Below, piece after piece: positions 1 through 6,604 of a stretch of DNA of 7,463 bases. Numbering within the stretch: the first letter of the stretch is position 1; each line of letters opens with the position of its first letter. The DNA is taken from positions 1 to 7,463 of the forward strand of contig JAGMAN010000096.1 in the NCBI GenBank assembly GCA_023130215.1. Reading direction: 5' to 3'. Position numbers and translations under genes: made by a program. Source of the DNA: a bacterium (GTDB lineage: Bacteria > NPL-UPA2 > JAGMAN01). The notes under the pieces were generated by a model. It was not told the DNA's origin and did not search any database. It saw nothing but the letters and a program-made list of their open reading frames with translations.

Positions 1-2081
1 TCAATCCGTTCCACAAGACTGATGCCAGCGTCGGCCCGGAAGTGTATGCTATTGGTATAATAGTTCTCATCGTTATCAATGTCGCCTTTGACCACATTAG
101 ATGCTTCTGGGTATTCCCGCAGGTCTACCTTAGAAAGTCTTTTGGTGGCTGATTCAGCCGGGGATTCTTCTAAGGCTACCTGCAGATTGTGTTTCTCTTC
201 ATACTCTTTCGCCTTCAAATTCATAAAAGAGATTATTCTGACGCCAAGCTTATAGGCCTCATCGTCCTCATGCAGTTCTTTCCCTGTCAGGTGTTGAACA
301 CATTCGTTGAGGCCAATGATTCCTATTATATAGGTAGACTTATCTAAGTCAATGTAAGGCCTTCCATCTTTGGCGAGCTTCCCTACCTCCCACATGGGCA
401 TATTGGGAGCACTCATCATCTGGGCGATAAATTTCTTCTTCTCCAAATGCGCCTTCATAGCTATGTCCATAGCCCTGGCAATTTCCTCATAAATTTTATC
501 TACATTTCCCTTCCCCGCCCGGTAGGCCGCCTGGGGAAGATTTATGGTCACATTCTGGAATCCGCAGAAGCGCATACTCTCTGGATGTTCAATCATATAG
601 TTATCCCTGATCCGCGTCCTCAACCGGCAACAGGCAGAAAGTGTCACCTCATCCCTATCAAAGACAAAGTAAGGGGTCCCATTCTCACTGGCAATCTGAC
701 AGGCATATTCCAACAACTCATACTGCAGGGGGTCATCAAAAGCTTCCTGAGAGACATGCAGGTCGCACTTGGGGAAGGCAAATACATTGCCGTATCTATC
801 CCCTGCTCTCCAGACATCTAACATTGCCCGGGTGAACCGCCGGGCCTCCTCCTCATACTCTCCATAGGATTTCCCGGTATACTTTCCTCGAGGACCAATG
901 GCCGGAACCTCTCTCAAGTAGGTTGGGATTCCTAAGTGAACATTAAAGTCAAGGAAGAGGGTCTGACCACCACGAGAAAATGCATTTTGAGAGCCGCTGA
1001 AGATGAGATATTGAGCCTCCTGCCTCATCTCCTCATCACTCATTTCAATAAGGTAGGGAGCATAGAAGATATTAATGTAACCTACCCCCAGGGCTCCCGC
1101 ATAATAGGCCTGAAGGGAAGCCAGGAAAGTGTTGAGATGCCCGGTCAGGGTGCGGGCATGGGCGGCTGGGGCGGAGCAAGTATCAAGGTTACCTAATTCC
1201 AATCCATATTTCTTCAGATATTCTAAGCTATGGGAGCTACAATATACTCTGGGATAACCCAGGTCGTGGATGTGAATCATCCCGGTGAGGTGTGCATTAG
1301 CTACCTCGGGGCTGAAGACTCGCTGAAGCATATACTGCTTGATGGTGTTCTCAGCCACTGCAAGATTGATGGCTTCCGGGTTATTGGAAGTAATATTGCT
1401 ATTCTCGTTACTTTTGGAGAAGATTAGCTGGTCCAGATCATAGCTGGGCATGCCAATTAGTTTCTGTCTTAATAGTTTTTGCCGATAGCCTCGGGAGAAC
1501 AGTTCATTATCAACCAGTTCCCGAACGAGGGTAGTGGATATCTGGTTGAGGCCAGAGCTGATGACCCTTCCCTCAACGGAAGTGGCAATGGAATCGGCTA
1601 CGGATGGGGAGAGGTTAGCTTCTTTCACCAGGGCCTCGGAGATTTTAGTTTTCTCCCAGGGTATGCTCTCATCTCTGGTTGACCCAGTTACCAGTAGCGA
1701 TAAATCGGTGGTTGTTCTTTTGTCTCTCACTTCCTTCCTCACCTTGAGCCTCTCCCGCTGTCTGGCCCTCTGGTCCCGATAGAGGATATAGGCCTTGGCC
1801 GTCCTGGCATGGCCAGTCTCTATAAGAACCTTCTCCACCGAATCCTGTATGTCCTCAATGTCGGGGATATTCTCCCATAACTTCTTCTTCAGGAAGAAGG
1901 TGACTGCCTTGGCCAGGTCTTCAGCTAAGAATTTATCTTCTCCTCCTACCGCTCTGGCCGCCTTGAAGATAGCATCGGCTATCTTTGTCTCATTAAAGAG
2001 AACGATTCTGCCATCCCTCTTCCTGACCGAGGTAAAAGTCTTTACCTCATTTTTCTCTTTAGTGGCTAAAGTATCCCCCAT
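1..2081 (-). CDS. nrdD: Anaerobic (class III) ribonucleoside-triphosphate reductase, partial (C-terminus beyond left edge)
   Basis: Reduces NTPs to dNTPs anaerobically with a glycyl radical installed by the radical-SAM activase NrdG. I translated 693 codons without a stop; the frame is still open at base 1. Residues 15-120 form an ATP-cone (VRKRDG at 19-24, then AYILYRDQR at 97-105), the allosteric nucleotide-binding domain. Residues about 138-200 look like a second, degenerate cone (WEKTKI, LVRELVDNEL). The catalytic barrel follows: HIHDLGYPRVYC at 270-281, SRGGQT at 369-374, ENGTPYFVFD at 466-475, SACCRLR at 482-488, QNVTINLP at 509-516 and IHFRADAGISLVERI at the edge. C281 and C484 or C485 correspond in spacing to the two active-site cysteines of T4 and E. 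coli NrdD (inference). The C-terminal zinc site and glycyl-radical loop lie outside the window. Start: ATG at 2081, five bases after a strong GGGGGAGG site (2087-2094). It lies 24 bp after nrdR and is probably cotranscribed with it. Identity is secure; nrdG is not visible. Confidence 0.95.
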   Translation of the reverse strand, partial: MGDTLATKEKNEVKTFTSVRKRDGRIVLFNETKIADAIFKAARAVGGEDKFLAEDLAKAVTFFLKKKLWENIPDIEDIQDSVEKVLIETGHARTAKAYILYRDQRARQRERLKVRKEVRDKRTTTDLSLLVTGSTRDESIPWEKTKISEALVKEANLSPSVADSIATSVEGRVISSGLNQISTTLVRELVDNELFSRGYRQKLLRQKLIGMPSYDLDQLIFSKSNENSNITSNNPEAINLAVAENTIKQYMLQRVFSPEVANAHLTGMIHIHDLGYPRVYCSSHSLEYLKKYGLELGNLDTCSAPAAHARTLTGHLNTFLASLQAYYAGALGVGYINIFYAPYLIEMSDEEMRQEAQYLIFSGSQNAFSRGGQTLFLDFNVHLGIPTYLREVPAIGPRGKYTGKSYGEYEEEARRFTRAMLDVWRAGDRYGNVFAFPKCDLHVSQEAFDDPLQYELLEYACQIASENGTPYFVFDRDEVTLSACCRLRTRIRDNYMIEHPESMRFCGFQNVTINLPQAAYRAGKGNVDKIYEEIARAMDIAMKAHLEKKKFIAQMMSAPNMPMWEVGKLAKDGRPYIDLDKSTYIIGIIGLNECVQHLTGKELHEDDEAYKLGVRIISFMNLKAKEYEEKHNLQVALEESPAESATKRLSKVDLREYPEASNVVKGDIDNDENYYTNSIHFRADAGISLVERI

Positions 2082-2105
2082 TTCTTCCTCCCCCTATTGT
2101 ATTTT

Positions 2106-2555
2106 TTATTTTAATATTCCCTTCACTTCCTTCATAAAGTCTGTTATATCCTTGAACTGGCGATATACTGAGGCAAAACGGACATAAGCTACATCATCCA
2201 GGCCTTGCAATTTTTTCATCACCAATTCCCCGATTTCGCTTGAGGCCAGTTCCCTCTCCAGACGGCTCCGCAGACTCCTTTCAATTTCGTCTACCACCTC
2301 TTCCATCTTGGCTACGCTGATTGGCCTCTTTTCACAGGCCTTGACGACTCCATTTAGAACCTTTTGCCGGTCAAAGGACTCCCGATGGTTATCCTTCTTG
2401 ATGACCATGAGGGGAATCTCCTCCTGACGCTCGTAAGTGGTGAACCTGCGTCGGCATTTGAGGCACTCCCTTCTACGTCTCACCACTAAGGCATCGCGAC
2501 CGGAGCGGGAATCAACTACTTTATCTTCAAGGAAATTGCAGTAGGGACAGCGCAT
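2106..2555 (-). CDS. nrdR: Transcriptional repressor NrdR (zinc ribbon plus ATP-cone)
   Basis: Represses ribonucleotide reductase genes by binding tandem NrdR boxes. Its ATP-cone senses ATP/dATP, so repression follows dNTP abundance. The 149 aa are the normal length for the family. The zinc ribbon has four cysteines, C3, C6, C31 and C34, with the family signature [17 protein letters not shown] at 26-42. The ATP-cone spans about 49-137 ([16 protein letters not shown], then [12 protein letters not shown] at 123-134). The first finger reads [15 protein letters not shown] where most NrdRs have CPFCG or CPYCG followed by a short variable stretch; this is a mild variant and not a defect. Start: ATG at 2555. 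The Shine-Dalgarno is weak (AGGG about 9 bases upstream) and overlaps a candidate NrdR box. nrdR is the first gene after its own promoter, with nrdD 24 bp downstream, and is probably autoregulated. Confidence 0.97.
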   Translation of the reverse strand: MRCPYCNFLEDKVVDSRSGRDALVVRRRRECLKCRRRFTTYERQEEIPLMVIKKDNHRESFDRQKVLNGVVKACEKRPISVAKMEEVVDEIERSLRSRLERELASSEIGELVMKKLQGLDDVAYVRFASVYRQFKDITDFMKEVKGILK

Positions 2556-2561
2556 CTTTGA

Positions 2562-2577
2562 ATACCCTATATTGAGG
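2562..2577 (-). promoter_or_regulatory. Candidate NrdR box, promoter-distal copy, over the transcription start and leader
   Basis: Read on the minus strand, CCTCAATATAGGGTAT matches 11 of 16 positions of the NrdR-box consensus acaCwAtATaTwGtgt, including the CAATATA half of the core. It lies just downstream of the -10 box, over the predicted first transcribed bases and the weak nrdR ribosome-binding site. Bound NrdR would block initiation. The match alone is modest; the exact 32-bp phasing with the second box is what makes it credible. Confidence 0.65.
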
Positions 2578-2585
2578 CCACTTTA

Positions 2586-2614
2586 ATTTTACCACCCAAC
2601 ATTTAGTATGTCAA
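2586..2614 (-). promoter_or_regulatory. Sigma-70-type promoter of nrdR-nrdD
   Basis: On the minus strand a perfect -35 TTGACA (2609-2614) and a -10 TAAAAT (2586-2591, 5 of 6) are separated by the optimal 17 bp. Initiation is expected near 2579, giving a leader of about 24 nt before the nrdR ATG at 2555. The hexamers and spacing are seen directly; activity is inferred. Confidence 0.8.
2594..2609 (-). promoter_or_regulatory. Candidate NrdR box, promoter-proximal copy, between -35 and -10
   Basis: Read on the minus strand, ATACTAAATGTTGGGT matches 12 of 16 positions of the NrdR-box consensus acaCwAtATaTwGtgt. It fills the spacer between the -35 and -10 hexamers, where bound repressor would exclude RNA polymerase. 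Its start is exactly 32 bp from the start of the other box, about three helical turns. That is the arrangement known for NrdR, which binds paired boxes separated by whole turns. Confidence 0.65.
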
Positions 2615-2632
2615 GTGAAAAAAAATTTTTAT
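2615..2632 (-). promoter_or_regulatory. A/T tract upstream of the nrdR -35, UP-element-like
   Basis: Directly upstream of the -35 box lies an almost pure A/T stretch with a T-run followed by an A-run, merging into the last codons of the dCMP deaminase gene. Its position and composition suit an UP element contacting the RNA polymerase alpha subunit. The minus-strand T-run could be mistaken for a terminator tail, but no GC-rich hairpin precedes it, so transcripts from purE may read through into nrdR. Confidence 0.35.
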
Positions 2633-3117
2633 TTTATTTTTATTTTGTCGACAGAGATTCCTGCTTCCTTAAGCATCTTAGAAGCCATCTTGTCCGGGTA
2701 GCCTTTAGCAATAACCACTCGCCTGAGACCAGCATTGATGATCATTTTGGCGCAGACACTGCAGGGATGATGAGTAGCGTAAATTATTGCCTCTTTTATA
2801 CTTACGCCATATAAGGCGGCCTGGATGATGGCATTTTGCTCAGCATGAAGCCCCCGGCAAAGCTCATGTCGTTCACCAGCAGGAATTTTTTTCTCCATTC
2901 TAATGCAGCCCACCTCATCGCAGTGGGGTAGGCCGGCTGGAGCTCCATTATAGCCGGTAGAGAGAATCCTGCGCTCCTTAACGATAACCGCTCCCACCCT
3001 CCTCCTTAAACAGGTAGAGCGTTTGGAGATAAGCTCAGCCACTCCTAAAAAATAATCATCCCATGGGGGTCGGGCAACCTTCTTCTTTTTAACCTTTTTC
3101 TTAGACATATCAGTCAT
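2629..3117 (-). CDS. comEB: dCMP deaminase, ComEB type (zinc-dependent cytidine/deoxycytidylate deaminase family)
   Basis: Deaminates dCMP to dUMP, the substrate of thymidylate synthase. The domain begins at about residue 19 ([13 protein letters not shown]). The catalytic zinc motifs are HAE at 91-93, with E93 as proton shuttle, and PCSVC at 118-122. Further Cys/His residues (H65, C66, C71, C87) lie where the dCMP-deaminase branch often carries a second metal site (inference). The 162 aa are usual for the family. The N-terminus has a Lys-rich stretch, [13 protein letters not shown] at 5-17, before the domain. Start: ATG at 3117, overlapping the glyA end by 8 nt, with no good Shine-Dalgarno, so translational coupling is likely. 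The in-frame ATG at 3108, next to the glyA stop, is an alternative. Methylene-THF from GlyA and dUMP from this enzyme are the two thymidylate synthase substrates, which fits the pairing. Confidence 0.92.
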   Translation of the reverse strand: MTDMSKKKVKKKKVARPPWDDYFLGVAELISKRSTCLRRRVGAVIVKERRILSTGYNGAPAGLPHCDEVGCIRMEKKIPAGERHELCRGLHAEQNAIIQAALYGVSIKEAIIYATHHPCSVCAKMIINAGLRRVVIAKGYPDKMASKMLKEAGISVDKIKIK

Positions 3118-4345
3118 AAAGGGGGAAACTCCGGCAGAGCTCTCCTACCTCTCTTCTCACCCTCTCCAGGACCTTAGCCTCTTTGGGACTGCTCAGAACC
3201 TCATCAATCATAGTAGAGATGGCCTCCATCTCCCCTCCCTTCATCCCACGAGTGGTTATAGCCGGTGTGCCCAGCCGGATGCCGCTGGTGATAAAGGGAG
3301 GCTGCTCATCAAATGGGATGCTATTCTTATTTACTGTGATTCCAGCCTCTTCAAGTGTCTCTTCCGCTTCCTTACCGCTCAGGCCATTATCCCTTAAATC
3401 CACTAAGATGAGATGGGTATCAGTCCCTCCTGAGACTAATCTATATCCCTTTTTCTTTAACCCTTCAGCTAAGGCTCTGGCATTATCCGCTGTCTGCCTC
3501 TGATAATCCTTAAAGTGAGGCGATTCTGCCTCCTTGAAAGCAACTGCCTTGGCCGCAATAACATGCATCAAAGGTCCCCCTTGAATTCCAGGGAAGATCA
3601 TCTTATCTATCCTATCAGCAAACTTCTCATCGCACATAATCATCCCTCCCCGGGGACCTCGCAATGTCTTATGAGTAGTAGTGGTTACAAACTGAGCCGC
3701 AGGAATGGGATTTGGATGAAGCCCAGCCACTACCAGACCGGCAATATGAGCGATGTCAGCCATAAGATAAGCTCCTACACTATCAGCTATTTCCCTGAAG
3801 GTCTTAAAGTTTATGGCTCGAGGGTAGGAACTGGCTCCAGCCACAATCATCTTTGGCTTATGCAGTTTAGCTAAGCGGCTGACATGGTCGAAATCTATGG
3901 TCTCACTTTCCTTATCCACACCATAGGGAACGACCTTAAAATAAAGTCCAGAGAAGTTTACCGGAGCGCCGTGAGTGAGATGCCCACCGTGAGCTAAATC
4001 CATTCCCAAAATGGTATCGCCCATCTTCAATGCGGCGAAATAAACGGCCATATTAGCCTGTGAACCGGAATGCGGCTGGACATTGACATGCTCGGCTCCA
4101 AAGAGCTTCTTTGCCCTCTCTATGGCTAAGCGCTCCGCCTCATCTACATGCTGGCAGCCGCTATACCATCTTCTGTCAGGATAACCTTCAGCATATTTAT
4201 TTGTGAGAACTGACCCCTGTGCTTTTAGGACAGCCGCAGAAGCATAGTTCTCTGAGGCAATCAGGTTAAGTTTCCCTCTTTCCCTTTCCTCCTCAAGCTG
4301 GATAACGCGAGCAATCTCCGGATCAATCACTTTCAGCTCTTTCAT
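3110..4345 (-). CDS. glyA: Serine hydroxymethyltransferase
   Basis: PLP enzyme interconverting serine plus THF with glycine plus 5,10-methylene-THF, the main one-carbon source for purine and thymidylate synthesis. It is cytosolic. The 411 aa are full family length. PLP-binding features in order: [10 protein letters not shown] at 27-36, [14 protein letters not shown] at 51-64, HSGSQAN at 92-98, [11 protein letters not shown] at 195-205, the internal-aldimine lysine K226 within [14 protein letters not shown] (221-234), and the carboxylate-binding R357 in SGIRLGTPA. All key residues are present. Start: ATG at 4345, overlapping the rpiB stop as ATGA, with GGAG at 4353-4356 seven bases upstream. 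The 3' end overlaps the dCMP deaminase start by 8 nt. Position and overlaps place it in the purE operon. Confidence 0.98.
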   Translation of the reverse strand: MKELKVIDPEIARVIQLEEERERGKLNLIASENYASAAVLKAQGSVLTNKYAEGYPDRRWYSGCQHVDEAERLAIERAKKLFGAEHVNVQPHSGSQANMAVYFAALKMGDTILGMDLAHGGHLTHGAPVNFSGLYFKVVPYGVDKESETIDFDHVSRLAKLHKPKMIVAGASSYPRAINFKTFREIADSVGAYLMADIAHIAGLVVAGLHPNPIPAAQFVTTTTHKTLRGPRGGMIMCDEKFADRIDKMIFPGIQGGPLMHVIAAKAVAFKEAESPHFKDYQRQTADNARALAEGLKKKGYRLVSGGTDTHLILVDLRDNGLSGKEAEETLEEAGITVNKNSIPFDEQPPFITSGIRLGTPAITTRGMKGGEMEAISTMIDEVLSSPKEAKVLERVRREVGELCRSFPLYD

Positions 4346-4794
4346 CTAATTTCTCCACACTTCTCAATCCCCTCAATCTTTTTGAGGCGGCGGGCGTGCC
4401 GACCCCCGGAGAAGGGAGTATTAAGCCAGACTTCCACTATTCTTCGGGCTAACTCCATATCTATGACGCGACCTCCCAGGCATAAGATATTAGCATCATT
4501 GTGACTGCGGCTCATCTCGGCTGTAAAGGTGTCGTGGCAGAGGGCTGCCCTTATACCGGAAACTTTATTGGCCGCAATGGAAGAGCCAATACCGGTGCCA
4601 CAGATTACTATTCCTCTCTCTAAGTCTCCCTTGGCTACTGCTTTAGCCACCGGCAGAGCATAGTCAGGGTAATCAACAGAGTCCTGGTTGTCTGTCCCAA
4701 AATCCACAATCTGGTGCCCTAATCCCTCTAAGAATGGCTTCAGGTCTTCCTTCATCTCCCAGCCCGCATGGTCGCATCCCAATGCAATCCTCAC
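4342..4794 (-). CDS. rpiB: Ribose-5-phosphate isomerase B
   Basis: Interconverts ribose-5-phosphate and ribulose-5-phosphate in the pentose phosphate pathway, supplying PRPP precursors for nucleotides. It belongs to the RpiB/LacAB family, unrelated to RpiA. The 150 aa are typical. Landmarks: GCDHAG at 6-11, DFGTD at 31-35, VDYPDYA at 40-46, catalytic C65 in [15 protein letters not shown] (63-77), H98 in SHNDAN, CLGGRV at 105-110 and the phosphate-binding FSGGRH at 128-133. C65 and the [11 protein letters not shown] stretch favour RpiB over the LacA/LacB isomerases, and the neighbours agree. The start codon is GTG at 4794, chosen because GGGAGG (4800-4805) lies five bases upstream. The stop overlaps glyA by 4 nt; an 18-nt gap separates it from the phosphatase gene. 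It corresponds to Bacillus ywlF. Confidence 0.96.
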   Translation of the reverse strand: MRIALGCDHAGWEMKEDLKPFLEGLGHQIVDFGTDNQDSVDYPDYALPVAKAVAKGDLERGIVICGTGIGSSIAANKVSGIRAALCHDTFTAEMSRSHNDANILCLGGRVIDMELARRIVEVWLNTPFSGGRHARRLKKIEGIEKCGEIR

Positions 4795-4799
4795 AAGAA

Positions 4800-4805
4800 C
4801 CTCCC
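4800..4805 (-). promoter_or_regulatory. Shine-Dalgarno of rpiB supporting a GTG start
   Basis: GGGAGG read on the minus strand lies five bases before the GTG at 4794. It fixes the start at the conserved N-terminus [11 protein letters not shown] even though the codon is not ATG. Confidence 0.8.
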
Positions 4806-4812
4806 ACTATCT

Positions 4813-5307
4813 TTAACTTCCTCTTGGTAATTCTTTAGATAGATACCAGTCCACCTTCTTCACAAATTCCTGAAGACAAGCTTTGATCTCTTGGAAAATC
4901 TTCTGATAGGTTTTTAATGGTTTCCCGATGGGGTCAGGGATATCCAAAAATCTCTCCTCTAAATTGGGGCTAAACTCCTTGAGAAGAAACATTTTCCCTC
5001 CTGCCTCCGGACATAGTTTTAGGACACACCTTCGGTGCTGTTTCTCCATAACCAGGATTAAATCTGCCTCATCAATTAGTTCCTTATTCAATGAGGTGGC
5101 CCGATGCCCGGACATATCTACTCCCTCCCCACCCATTACCTCTTCCACTATTTGAGGTACTTTCATTCCCCCAGGGGCAGCAGTTCCTGCTGAGCGCAGT
5201 TCAATATTTTTCTTGCCTCTCTTTTCCAGCATCTTCTCAAAGACTCCCTTAGCCATGACACTCCGGCAACTATTCCCGGTGCAGACGAAAAGGATGGTCT
5301 TAGCCAA
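4813..5307 (-). CDS. Low-molecular-weight protein phosphatase (tyrosine or arginine phosphatase, YwlE/Wzb-like)
   Basis: Cytosolic cysteine phosphatase of the LMW-PTP fold. The P-loop CTGNSCR occupies 9-15 (CX5R, nucleophile C9, R15), and the general acid is D125 in the DPIG loop (125-128). The 164 aa are slightly longer than the usual 150. Neighbours tsaC, rpiB and glyA match the setting of Bacillus YwlE, a phosphoarginine phosphatase, so that role is plausible. YwlE enzymes have Thr where this protein has S13, and classical tyrosine phosphatases have Ile; the residue after CRS is Val rather than the usual Pro. Substrate therefore remains open; the LMW-type arsenate reductases sharing the fold are a less likely alternative. 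Start: TTG at 5307, overlapping the tsaC end by 8 nt. Only this start includes the beta-strand MAKTILFVC needed before the P-loop. A GGGGTG stretch lies a few bases upstream. Confidence 0.88.
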   Translation of the reverse strand: MAKTILFVCTGNSCRSVMAKGVFEKMLEKRGKKNIELRSAGTAAPGGMKVPQIVEEVMGGEGVDMSGHRATSLNKELIDEADLILVMEKQHRRCVLKLCPEAGGKMFLLKEFSPNLEERFLDIPDPIGKPLKTYQKIFQEIKACLQEFVKKVDWYLSKELPRGS

Positions 5308-5941
5308 TCTTACACCCCAGAACTTCTTCTATTCTTTCCATCCCAATACTGCCTTCACGAAGGACCTTAGAGGAAGTAATATCCACAACAGTAGAAGGTT
5401 TCCCCAATTTAGGCCTTCCACCGTCAATTATCAGGTCTACCTGCCCAGATAACTCTCTTTCCACTTCCTCCACTCCGAGCGGGTCTGGCTTTCCAGAAAG
5501 GTTAGCACTACTGCCAGTGAGGGGAGTGCCGGAGGCCTTGATTAAGGCAAGAGCCACTTTGTTATCGGGGATCCTGATTCCAATCTTCCCGGAATTTGCC
5601 GTAAGCATTGCCGGCACTTTATCATTTGCCTTGAAGAGGAGAGTAAGTGGGCCGGGCCAGAAATGGCTCATTAGATTGAGGGCCGGGGGAGAAACTTCCT
5701 CTATTAGGAATTCTGCTTCAACGAAATTTGCCACCAGCACCGAAACAGCCTTTTCCTTAACCCTCCTCTTAACCTGAAACATCCTCTCTACTGCAGGCTG
5801 GTTAAATGCACTAACTCCCAGCCCATATAGGGTATCGGTGGGGAAAATCACTAAACCGCCGTCCCTGATTACCTGAGCGGCTTCCTCTATCCTGTGTGGC
5901 TCGGGCTCCTCCCCATTAACCCTCAGGACTTTGGTTTCCAT
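5300..5941 (-). CDS. tsaC: L-threonylcarbamoyladenylate synthase (TsaC/YrdC family)
   Basis: Makes threonylcarbamoyl-AMP from threonine, bicarbonate and ATP, the first step of the t6A37 modification of ANN-decoding tRNAs; the TsaBDE complex completes it. The YrdC domain covers nearly all 213 aa: PTDTLYGLG at 34-42, [14 protein letters not shown] at 57-70 (the basic KxR nucleotide-binding region), WPGPLT at 95-100, IGIRIPD at 120-126, [13 protein letters not shown] at 138-150, PSTVVD at 182-187 and LREGSI at 194-199. It ends after the YrdC domain, so it is the short TsaC form without the C-terminal Sua5 domain found in Bacillus YwlC. Start: ATG at 5941, overlapping the end of purE by 19 nt. 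A GGAG lies about 13 bases upstream, so coupling to purE translation is likely. The 3' end overlaps the phosphatase gene by 8 nt. Confidence 0.95.
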   Translation of the reverse strand: METKVLRVNGEEPEPHRIEEAAQVIRDGGLVIFPTDTLYGLGVSAFNQPAVERMFQVKRRVKEKAVSVLVANFVEAEFLIEEVSPPALNLMSHFWPGPLTLLFKANDKVPAMLTANSGKIGIRIPDNKVALALIKASGTPLTGSSANLSGKPDPLGVEEVERELSGQVDLIIDGGRPKLGKPSTVVDITSSKVLREGSIGMERIEEVLGCKIG

Positions 5942-6420
5942 CTTCTATCTTTCTCTCCTACTTTCTGGGCCAGTTGTCTCTTATACTCTTTAAGCTTTCT
6001 CCGCAACCCCGGATATTTGATAGCTAAAATCTCAACAGCAAGTATAGCCGCATTCCTCGCTCCTGCTTTTCCTATTCCCATCGTTGCTACCGGAACTCCG
6101 CTGGGCATCTGTAAGGTAGAGTAGAATGAGTCCAGGCCCCGGAGTGGCGAATTAAGGGGAACAGCAATCACCGGCAATATTGTCCGAGAAGCCAGAACTC
6201 CAGCCAGATGGGCCGCTCCTCCTGCCCCGGCAATGATTACTCTTAAACCCTTCTTCTCAGCGCCGCGGGCATAAGACTCCACTCTCTTTGGAGAGCGATG
6301 GGCTGAAGCAATGGTTATCTCATGGGAAATACCAAATTCGTGTAGAATTTTTGCCGCTTCCTCCATAACTGCTAAATCCGAATCACTCCCCATCACAATT
6401 CCAACTAATGGCTTGCTCAT
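5923..6420 (-). CDS. purE: 5-(Carboxyamino)imidazole ribonucleotide mutase (PurE)
   Basis: Converts N5-CAIR to CAIR in de novo purine synthesis (class I PurE, normally partnered by PurK). Class II enzymes that carboxylate AIR directly share the fold and cannot be fully excluded by eye. Landmarks: GSDSDL at 11-16, SAHRSP at 39-44 with H41, AGAGGAAHL at 64-72, and [19 protein letters not shown] at 95-113. The 165 aa are typical; the last 30 residues form a basic tail ([11 protein letters not shown], then [13 protein letters not shown]). Departures from common sequence are LAGV instead of LPGM after GGAAH, and IAVPL instead of IGVPV. Start: ATG at 6420, eight bases after AGGAGG (6429-6434). It is the first gene of the leftward operon, directly behind a strong promoter. 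purK and other pur genes are not in the window. Confidence 0.96.
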   Translation of the reverse strand: MSKPLVGIVMGSDSDLAVMEEAAKILHEFGISHEITIASAHRSPKRVESYARGAEKKGLRVIIAGAGGAAHLAGVLASRTILPVIAVPLNSPLRGLDSFYSTLQMPSGVPVATMGIGKAGARNAAILAVEILAIKYPGLRRKLKEYKRQLAQKVGEKDRRWKPKS

Positions 6421-6458
6421 TTAATTATCCTCCTGTGCTGCTCCGCTGCATGTTTTAA

Positions 6459-6487
6459 ATTCTACCCTAAGAAAATAGCTTTGTCAA
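6459..6487 (-). promoter_or_regulatory. Sigma-70-type promoter of the purE operon
   Basis: On the minus strand a perfect -35 TTGACA (6482-6487), a 17-bp spacer and a -10 TAGAAT (6459-6464, 5 of 6) precede purE. Initiation is expected near 6452, leaving a leader of roughly 30 nt that carries AGGAGG at 6429-6434. The leader is too short for a known purine riboswitch. The six downstream genes have no obvious internal promoter until the one before nrdR. Confidence 0.8.
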
Positions 6488-6508
6488 CAAAAGAAAGTGG
6501 GTTTTTCA

Positions 6509-6538
6509 TTGACATTGGGTTATTAAAAGATGTAAAAT
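6509..6538 (+). promoter_or_regulatory. Sigma-70-type promoter of the rightward mutase-like gene
   Basis: A perfect -35 TTGACA (6509-6514) and a -10 TAAAAT (6533-6538) are separated by 18 bp, one more than optimal. Initiation is expected around 6545, giving a leader of about 70 nt before the ATG at 6616, noticeably longer than for the other two promoters in the window. Confidence 0.75.
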
Positions 6539-6585
6539 CAAACAAGGAAAAATTGTAAAAGGCACTAAGGCCGAAACTTCTATGA

Positions 6586-6604
6586 TAAGGAGCTATCCTC
6601 CTTA
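6586..6604 (+). repeat. Inverted repeat (7-bp stem, 5-nt loop) in the leader of the mutase-like gene
   Basis: TAAGGAG, loop CTATC, CTCCTTA form a perfect 7-bp stem ending 11 bases before the start codon. The 5' arm contains a Shine-Dalgarno-like AAGGAG. The 3' arm, with the last loop base, reads CCTCCTTA, the same as the 16S rRNA 3' tail in many bacteria. No T-run follows, so it is not an intrinsic terminator. A role in translation control is conceivable but unproven. Confidence 0.5.

Noticed and set aside
447-2187. Several plus-strand open frames of 64-130 codons (447-821, 936-1196, 1230-1427, 1479-1682, 1534-1782, 1795-2187)
   Set aside because: They lie antisense to nrdD and nrdR, whose minus-strand frames show clear family motifs throughout. 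Their translations are low-complexity or unlike any family I recognise.
2608-2640. Intrinsic terminator after the dCMP deaminase gene
   Set aside because: The minus strand has a T-run, but no GC-rich inverted repeat comes before it. The A/T stretch is better explained as the region upstream of the nrdR -35 box.
3183-3874. Plus-strand frames at 3183-3503 and 3515-3874
   Set aside because: Antisense to glyA, which is complete with all PLP-site motifs. They have no upstream ribosome-binding site or recognisable domain.
6429-6458. Purine or other riboswitch ahead of purE
   Set aside because: Only about 30 nt lie between the predicted transcription start and the ATG, far too short for a purine, PRPP or ZTP aptamer. 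The GCAGC pair in it is a direct and not an inverted repeat.
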